29,155 nucleotides of DNA, taken from contig CAYNVN010000100.1 of assembly GCA_964400655.1 (NCBI GenBank), positions 1-29,155 on the forward strand, written 5' to 3'. The DNA comes from B16-G9 sp964400655. Lineage in GTDB: Bacteria; Bacteroidota; Bacteroidia; Bacteroidales; F082. The notes beneath the pieces were generated by a model, which did not search any database, was not told where the DNA came from, and worked only from the letters and a program-made list of their open reading frames with translations. Position numbers and translations under genes: made by a program. This document shows, one piece after another, positions 24,596 through 29,155 of the stretch (position 1 is its first letter; every line of letters begins with the position of its first letter).

Positions 24596-26680
24596 TTAAT
24601 AGGAGCCAAAATATTTTCGTAAAAACCATTCAAGCGACAACAGCAAAAGCACCAATGCCAAAATGTACCAAAGGTTATTCAATCCTTCGGTTTTAAAGTG
24701 ATAAACAACTCTTGTTTTAACCCGCTGGTTTTGTTTGAGTAAACCGGTTAATTTGTCAATTTGGACAGGATAAACCATTTTACCGTTGTTATCAGCGGCA
24801 AGCCGGTACATTAAATTAAAATCGGCCTGCAGTTTCCGGCTTTCAACCGATACGGCATCCACAACAAATTCGCCGCGGTCGGTATAAATTTTATCGCCAG
24901 GTTTAACACTTCCTTTGTACCGGTAAACTCCCGGTGTAAGGTGGTCGATTAGCAACTTGTAATACCGGTCGTAGGGAGAAAAACTATATTTAAACTGCTC
25001 CCTTTTTTCGTTAATCAACGTAAGTTTTACCTCCGGTTTGTTTACCGGTTCGCGCGAATCGTTGTAGAGTTCCGCTTTAATAACAATCTTGTCATCCGGT
25101 TGATAATTCTCTTTGCTGATTATCCGGAGGTGGCGCTTGTCGGCAGGTGCCGTTAAATATTGAACCGTTTTTCCCAACAGTTCGCGTACGGCATCAAAGT
25201 TTTTGTTTGCAAGGAAATCGTGCATTTTCCAAAGCCAAAAACCCTCTCCGGCAATTACGGCTTGTTTAACATCATCGGTTTCGTAAAACAAAATAAGCGG
25301 ATAGTCGGTTTCCAGATTATTAATCCGCTGACGGGCAAACACAACGGCCTTTTCGGCAGGTTTGTAATTTCCGAACGGAACGGTCAGCGGCGGAAGCGCT
25401 TCCAGTCTTGCCGACAGCTCTTTGTCGAAAGTAAACAGTGTGAAGCGCGGGTTGATAACCGCCCGGGCCAACTCGTTTCCGTGTGACCCCGCAATGCGGA
25501 GTCCGCCCGAAAAGCTGTTAAAGGTTTTTAAATCCGACTGCCGACCTAAAATAAACAGTACGGGTATTTTCTTTTCCTTAACTTTTTTGAGGAATGCCTG
25601 CGAATTTCTTTTTAAAGAGGGAACCTGATGAAAAATGATCAAATCATAGTCATCGGGTTTGGCAGTTAGTTTTTTCAGATACTGCACATCCACCTTGTAA
25701 TTTCTGAATCCTGTAAGTGCTTGTCTGACGGCTGACAGGTCGGGGTGGGGTGCTGAAGCTACAATAAGCACTTTGCGACGGGTATCCAGTACATTCACAA
25801 AAACACTTTTGATGTTGTTTTGCCGGTTCAGCTCATCATCAAAAACGGTAAGTGATATTTTTACCCGGTGTTTTCCGGTTTCCGAAGCAGGGATCGTCAC
25901 CCTGAAATCGGCCGTAAAATGGTCGTCGGTAATTAAAAAGTTCTTTTTCTTTAATTGTTTTCCAAAAGCCGATACCCGCATAACCGCCTTTCGGCCCTTT
26001 AATTTTGAGGCATCTATGTTTACCTCCACCGGAAACTGGTCGTTAAGATAGACCAGCCGGTTTAAACGTACATCACTAATTTTTAAGTCGCTATGTACCG
26101 AAGTGTCTCCCATGGCAATGGTATAAACGGGCCACTGCATGTTTGTGGTGCTGTAAACCGGATCGGTTCCGCGGTTGTAAAGGCCGTCGCCTGCAACCAC
26201 AACAGCTCCCACATTCAAACCCCGGTAATTTTCGCCAACCATTTTAAAAAAGGAGGAGTAGTTGGAGAGCATATCTTTAAAATCAGGAACAGAACCTTCG
26301 CGGGGTTTGCTGCCGAATAAATATACTTCGGTTTGATAATCTTTTCTCAGATCGGCAATCAGCTGATTAATTGTTGTTGGGAATTGCTTTTTGTAATAGA
26401 GAGAATCTGCCGAAAGCAAAATAGATTGTGAGTTGTCGATTCCCACAACCACAACGGGTTTTTCAACGGACCTGCTTTTTGTTTTAATAAACGGGGAGAA
26501 CAGCAAAAAAGCCAATATGGAAACCGATAAAAACCGCAGTATAAACAGAAACGCCGAAACCTTTGCTGACAAGCGGGACAACGGGTTTTTGTAGTAAAGT
26601 ATCGAGGCATAAACAGCCCCCGCAACAACCACTGCTGCCAGCCACCACCACGAATATGTCAGAAACAGTTCCGATACCAA
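24596..26680 (-). CDS. Membrane-anchored VWA-domain protein (BatA-like)
   Basis: A 694-residue protein with two membrane helices at about residues 10-29 and 43-64, a long periplasmic part and a last helix (about 667-686). Directly after helix two comes a VWA-like fold starting PVVVVGIDNSQS, whose D82-x-S84-x-S86 is the first part of a metal-dependent adhesion site. A later Rossmann-like region (KVLIVASAPHPDLSAV, YDLIIFHQVP) resembles the amidotransferase-like domain of large Bacteroidota membrane proteins of this group. C-terminal beta domains follow. No ATG fits: an in-frame TAA lies 6 bases upstream of the TTG at 26680, so TTG is the likely start. Function unknown; probably envelope-related. 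Confidence 0.8.
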   Translation of the reverse strand: MVSELFLTYSWWWLAAVVVAGAVYASILYYKNPLSRLSAKVSAFLFILRFLSVSILAFLLFSPFIKTKSRSVEKPVVVVGIDNSQSILLSADSLYYKKQFPTTINQLIADLRKDYQTEVYLFGSKPREGSVPDFKDMLSNYSSFFKMVGENYRGLNVGAVVVAGDGLYNRGTDPVYSTTNMQWPVYTIAMGDTSVHSDLKISDVRLNRLVYLNDQFPVEVNIDASKLKGRKAVMRVSAFGKQLKKKNFLITDDHFTADFRVTIPASETGKHRVKISLTVFDDELNRQNNIKSVFVNVLDTRRKVLIVASAPHPDLSAVRQALTGFRNYKVDVQYLKKLTAKPDDYDLIIFHQVPSLKRNSQAFLKKVKEKKIPVLFILGRQSDLKTFNSFSGGLRIAGSHGNELARAVINPRFTLFTFDKELSARLEALPPLTVPFGNYKPAEKAVVFARQRINNLETDYPLILFYETDDVKQAVIAGEGFWLWKMHDFLANKNFDAVRELLGKTVQYLTAPADKRHLRIISKENYQPDDKIVIKAELYNDSREPVNKPEVKLTLINEKREQFKYSFSPYDRYYKLLIDHLTPGVYRYKGSVKPGDKIYTDRGEFVVDAVSVESRKLQADFNLMYRLAADNNGKMVYPVQIDKLTGLLKQNQRVKTRVVYHFKTEGLNNLWYILALVLLLLSLEWFLRKYFGSY

Positions 26681-26697
26681 AATTTACGTTTTAAATG

Positions 26698-26726
26698 CAA
26701 AGATAACCCTTAAGGTTAAAGAGAAA
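26698..26726 (-). promoter_or_regulatory. Promoter of the VWA-YdcF-M48 unit
   Basis: On the minus strand TATCTTTG (26705-26698) matches TAnnTTTG, with TTTC (26726-26723) 17 bases upstream as an imperfect -33. The -7 element ends 17 bases before the TTG start. Confidence 0.5.
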
Positions 26727-26801
26727 ATATTTTTTTAGATTATGAAGGAAAGGGCTTTTTGCGTAATTACAATTACTGCCGGCAAATTTCCACAGAATAA
26801 C

Positions 26802-26809
26802 TACTTTTG
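26802..26809 (+). promoter_or_regulatory. -7 element of gcvT
   Basis: TACTTTTG matches TAnnTTTG and ends 43 bases before the gcvT ATG. No clear -33 TTG is visible. It is divergent from the promoter of the VWA unit in the same 172-base gap. Confidence 0.5.
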
Positions 26810-26852
26810 CATCGCGTAAATTTCCGATAGTGATAATTACAATAACTTGATT

Positions 26853-27941
26853 ATGAAAAAAACAGCTTTGAACCGGATGCACCATGAAATGGGGGGCAAA
26901 ATGGTTCCGTTTGCAGGTTTTGAAATGCCTGTACAATTTGAAGGGATAAATATTGAACACGAAACCGTGCGAACAAAACTGGGTGTTTTTGATGTTTCGC
27001 ACATGGGTGAGTTTTGGGTGGAAGGCCCCAACGCTTTTGAACTGGTTCAGAAAATAACAACCAATAATGTGGCTGCTCTTACCGACGGGAAAGTGCAGTA
27101 CAGTTGTTTTCCGAACGGCAAAGGCGGTATTGTTGATGACCTGCTGGTGTATCGTTTCAATGAAGAAAAATACCTTTTGGTGGTTAATGCCTCCAATATT
27201 GATAAAGATTGGGAGCATGTAACCAAACACAACGATGTTAATGCCAAACTTACCAATGCTTCCGATAAAACTTCACAGCTTGCCGTTCAGGGGCCGCTGG
27301 CGCTTAAAGCCATGCAAAAACTTACCGATACCCCTGTTGAAGATATGGAGTACTACACCTTTAAGGTGATAACCTTTGCCGGGGTACCCGATATTTTGTT
27401 CTCAACAACAGGATACACCGGTTCGGGCGGATGCGAGATTTACATGCCTGACGATAAGGCCGAAGAAATTTATAAAGCGGTACTTGAAGCCGGTGAAGAT
27501 TTCGGTATTAAGCCCATTGGACTTGGTGCCCGCGACACCCTGCGTTTGGAAAGCGGCTTTTGTTTGTATGGCAACGATATCAATGATAATACTTCGCCCA
27601 TTGCCGCAGGACTTGGCTGGATAACCAAATTTGTTCCCGGAAACGATTTTATCGACCGTGAAAAATTTGAAAAACAAAAAGAGGAGGGGGTGCCCCAGCG
27701 CTTAAAAGGGTTTGTTATGGAAGATCGTGCCATTCCGCGTCAGCATTATAAAGTGTTTGATGCCGAAGGCAACGAGATTGGCGAAGTAACTTCCGGCACC
27801 ATGTCGCCCATGTTGAAAAAAGGCATTGGTATGGCTTATCTTAACAAAGGTTTCTGGAAAGAAGGTACCGAAATTTATATTCAGGTACGTAACAAGATGG
27901 CCAAAGCCGTTGTTACCCGTCCTCCGTTTTACAAAGGATAG
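26853..27941 (+). CDS. gcvT: Aminomethyltransferase, T protein of the glycine cleavage system
   Basis: GcvT takes the aminomethyl group from the lipoylated H protein and makes methylene-tetrahydrofolate plus ammonia. The 362-residue length is typical. The N-terminal region shows KMVPFAGFEMPVQF and GVFDVSHMGEFWVEGP (with the catalytic Asp of the DVSHMGE motif), then TTGYTGSGGCEIY and GLGARDTLRLESG of the folate-binding core, and a C-terminal barrel with GEVTSGTMSPMLKKGIGMAY. I chose the ATG at 26853; a TTG two codons upstream is less likely. The other glycine cleavage genes are not in this window. The comB-like gene starts 5 bases after the stop. Confidence 0.96.
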   Translation: MKKTALNRMHHEMGGKMVPFAGFEMPVQFEGINIEHETVRTKLGVFDVSHMGEFWVEGPNAFELVQKITTNNVAALTDGKVQYSCFPNGKGGIVDDLLVYRFNEEKYLLVVNASNIDKDWEHVTKHNDVNAKLTNASDKTSQLAVQGPLALKAMQKLTDTPVEDMEYYTFKVITFAGVPDILFSTTGYTGSGGCEIYMPDDKAEEIYKAVLEAGEDFGIKPIGLGARDTLRLESGFCLYGNDINDNTSPIAAGLGWITKFVPGNDFIDREKFEKQKEEGVPQRLKGFVMEDRAIPRQHYKVFDAEGNEIGEVTSGTMSPMLKKGIGMAYLNKGFWKEGTEIYIQVRNKMAKAVVTRPPFYKG

Positions 27942-27946
27942 TAATT

Positions 27947-28675
27947 ATGACCAAAACCGTTGAAGTTTGTCTTTCGCCTAAGCTCTATTCCGAAAAACTT
28001 ACGGAAGGCGATTTCATAACCGTTATTACCGATATCTTCAGAGCCACTACTTCGGTAGTGGCTGCTTTGGATTATGGTGTTGATGCCATTATTCCGGTAG
28101 CCGACCTCGACAAAGCGAAGGTTCTCAAAAAGCAGGGTTATATCGTGGCTGCCGAACGTGAAGGCATCAAACCCGATTTTGCCGATATTGGTAATTCTGC
28201 CACCGAATTTTTCCGCCCGGGTTTAAAAGGTAAAATCATTGCATACAGTACCACCAACGGAGTAAAAGCCATCAATATGTCGTCGGATGCCCGCGAAGTA
28301 ATTCTTGGGGCATTTATGAATCTTAAGGCTGTGGCTGACTATTTAAGTGAAAAGGAGATGCCTGTGGTGATTTTTTGCTCGGGATGGAAAAACAAGGTTA
28401 ACCTTGAAGACACACTGTTTGCCGGTGCACTGGCAGATATGCTTTTGAGCCGGCACGGCTACGCAACCAATTGTGATTCCGCTCACCTTTCAATGGATTT
28501 ATGGAATATTGCCAAAGATGATCTTGTCGGTTACATCGAAAAAGCATCTCACCGCCATCGGCTGGCACATCTCATTGACGAAAACCTGCTGAACCATACT
28601 TTTACTCCCGACAGCAGCAAAGTGGTACCGGTTTTTAAAAACGGAAAACTGATAAGGTCGGAAAGAAGTGCCTAA
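27947..28675 (+). CDS. 2-phosphosulfolactate phosphatase family protein (ComB-like)
   Basis: ComB removes phosphate from 2-phosphosulfolactate in archaeal coenzyme M synthesis. The 242-residue length and the motifs DIFRATTSVVAAL (about residues 29-41), AEREGIKPDFADIGNSATEF, YSTTNGVKAI and CSGWKNKVNLEDTLFAGAL all fit the family. Bacteroidota are not known to make coenzyme M, so the real substrate here is open, perhaps another sulfonate phosphate. It is almost certainly co-transcribed with gcvT (5-base gap). Its last two codons (Ser-Ala) and the stop lie within a 39-bp repeat that recurs at 28900, so the extreme C terminus may have been replaced. Confidence 0.88.
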   Translation: MTKTVEVCLSPKLYSEKLTEGDFITVITDIFRATTSVVAALDYGVDAIIPVADLDKAKVLKKQGYIVAAEREGIKPDFADIGNSATEFFRPGLKGKIIAYSTTNGVKAINMSSDAREVILGAFMNLKAVADYLSEKEMPVVIFCSGWKNKVNLEDTLFAGALADMLLSRHGYATNCDSAHLSMDLWNIAKDDLVGYIEKASHRHRLAHLIDENLLNHTFTPDSSKVVPVFKNGKLIRSERSA

Positions 28676-28704
28676 AGCAAGATGAAGTTTGGAGTGCCTA
28701 AAGT
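28666..28704. repeat. 39-bp direct repeat, copy 1 (overlaps the comB stop)
   Basis: Identical to 28900-28938 over 39 bases, starting AAGTGCCTAAAGCAAGATGA. Internally it is made of AGTGCCTAAAG units, the second after AAGTTTGG. The comB TAA lies at 28673-28675 inside it. A shared 13-mer, GTGCGCTAGAGTT, follows copy 1 at 28703-28715. Confidence 0.85.
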
Positions 28705-28761
28705 GCGCTAGAGTTTGGAGTACTTGGAGTAAATCACAAATATCAAGCAGCAAATTTCAAA

Positions 28762-28781
28762 CCTGCCCTGCCGGCAGGCGG
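28762..28781. repeat. 20-bp palindromic repeat, copy 1
   Basis: CCTGCCCTGCCGGCAGGCGG, identical to 29011-29030. CCTGCC pairs with GGCAGG, and CTGCCGGCAG is itself a perfect palindrome. Its GC content contrasts with the AT-rich surroundings. Confidence 0.85.
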
Positions 28782-28899
28782 ACAAATTCAAAAAATCAAA
28801 AACAAAAAACCCAAACGTCGTTCATTTAAACCTTGAACTTCCAAACATTGAACAGCCGTAAGGCAAATCAAAAATCATAAATCAGCAATCATAAATTAA

Positions 28900-28938
28900 A
28901 AGTGCCTAAAGCAAGATGAAGTTTGGAGTGCCTAAAGT
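28900..28938. repeat. 39-bp direct repeat, copy 2
   Basis: Exact copy of 28666-28704, 234 bases downstream, followed by TTGGAGTGCGCTAGAGTT, which again includes the 13-mer GTGCGCTAGAGTT (28944-28956). Confidence 0.85.
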
Positions 28939-29010
28939 TTGGAGTGCGCTAGAGTTAATACTACGTCGTTCATTCATATTATCCCGTCATTCCGACGACG
29001 AAGGAGGAGG

Positions 29011-29030
29011 CCTGCCCTGCCGGCAGGCGG
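29011..29030. repeat. 20-bp palindromic repeat, copy 2
   Basis: Exact copy of 28762-28781, here nested inside the inverted-repeat element. Confidence 0.85.
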
Positions 29031-29095
29031 GAATCCCCTACTATAATCGACCGAACTCTCTTTTGTTTATGGGGCAGGATGATACTTGGGAGTTC

Positions 29096-29127
29096 CCCGC
29101 CCGTACCGAACGGTACGTTCGGGCGGG
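29096..29127. repeat. GC-rich hairpin with alternative pairings
   Basis: CCCGCCCG (29096-29103) and CGGGCGGG (29120-29127) are perfect 8-bp arms. The 16-base interior can fold in two other ways: CGTACCG with CGGTACG, or CCGAACG with CGTTCGG. Confidence 0.75.
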
Positions 29128-29155
29128 CCTCAGTCGTGCCTCCTTCGGGATGACG

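Larger units (their letters stand above)
28676..29155. other. Gene-free repeat mosaic downstream of comB
   Basis: 480 bases with no plausible gene on either strand and no recognisable RNA or promoter. It holds a pair of 39-bp direct repeats, a pair of 20-bp GC-rich palindromic repeats, a 12-mer ACGTCGTTCATT at 28815 and 28963, an AT-rich stretch with ATCATAAATC-like repetition (about 28866-28896), and an inverted-repeat element running to the window edge. No terminator for the gcvT-comB unit was found in it. Such patchworks are common between genes in Bacteroidota. Confidence 0.75.
28985..29155. repeat. Inverted-repeat element (MITE- or REP-like), reaching the window edge
   Basis: The left end starts CGTCATTCCGACGACGAAGG and the right end, reverse-complemented, starts CGTCATCCCGAAGGAGGCA: imperfect terminal inverted repeats about 170 bases apart. 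The element contains palindrome copy 2 and the hairpin at 29096. It has no coding capacity, and its right boundary may lie beyond the window. Confidence 0.6.

Noticed and set aside
28666..28956. CRISPR array
   Set aside because: Only two copies of the 39-bp repeat with a 195-base gap, internal sub-repeats, no cas genes.

Overview
The window is a chromosomal segment of a Bacteroidota bacterium, most likely of the Bacteroidales/Marinilabiliales type. Four things point there. Two secreted proteins end in type IX secretion (Por/T9SS) sorting domains. Nearly every transcription unit is preceded by the Bacteroidota -7 element TAnnTTTG. Most starts sit in A-rich leaders without a Shine-Dalgarno sequence. 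A DUF4492 protein precedes cydA. I see no phage, plasmid, insertion sequence or CRISPR array, and no gene looks foreign or broken.

Layout. 1-910 (minus): start of an exported protein cut by the window edge, and a lipoprotein. 1015-1269 (minus): tRNA-Gly(GCC) and tRNA-Leu(TAA) with promoter and terminator. 1371-3983 (minus): mutS, divergent from a SpoU/TrmH RNA methyltransferase (4073-4612). 4793-7273: a large outer-membrane beta-barrel/OmpA-like/TPR protein, closed by a strong terminator. 7387-9575: a membrane sensor with a HAMP domain but no output domain, paired with a TrkH K+ transporter. 9734-12832: a cytochrome bd operon (DUF4492, cydA, cydB and a 37-residue CydX-like gene), closed by a terminator. 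13043-19564: two large secreted T9SS proteins in tandem that share the same C-terminal half. 19644-22577: a glycosyltransferase fused to a degraded phosphoglycosyl transferase, followed by an intact phosphoglycosyl transferase. 22585-26680 (minus): a BatA-like VWA membrane protein, a YdcF-family protein and an M48/Ste24-like membrane protease, tightly packed. 26853-28675: gcvT and a comB-like gene. 28676-29155: a gene-free stretch built of repeats.

How the genes relate. Most of the window serves the cell envelope or respiration: outer-membrane proteins, surface export, surface polysaccharide, K+ uptake, microaerobic respiration and membrane-protein quality control. mutS, the tRNAs, trmH and gcvT are housekeeping genes. 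No single new defence or mobile system stands out. The observations most worth following are the CydX-like microprotein, the pseudo-phosphoglycosyl-transferase fusion next to a Cys-rich active enzyme, the output-less HAMP sensor beside TrkH, the shared C-terminal cassette of the two T9SS proteins, and the repeat mosaic that supplies the comB stop codon.
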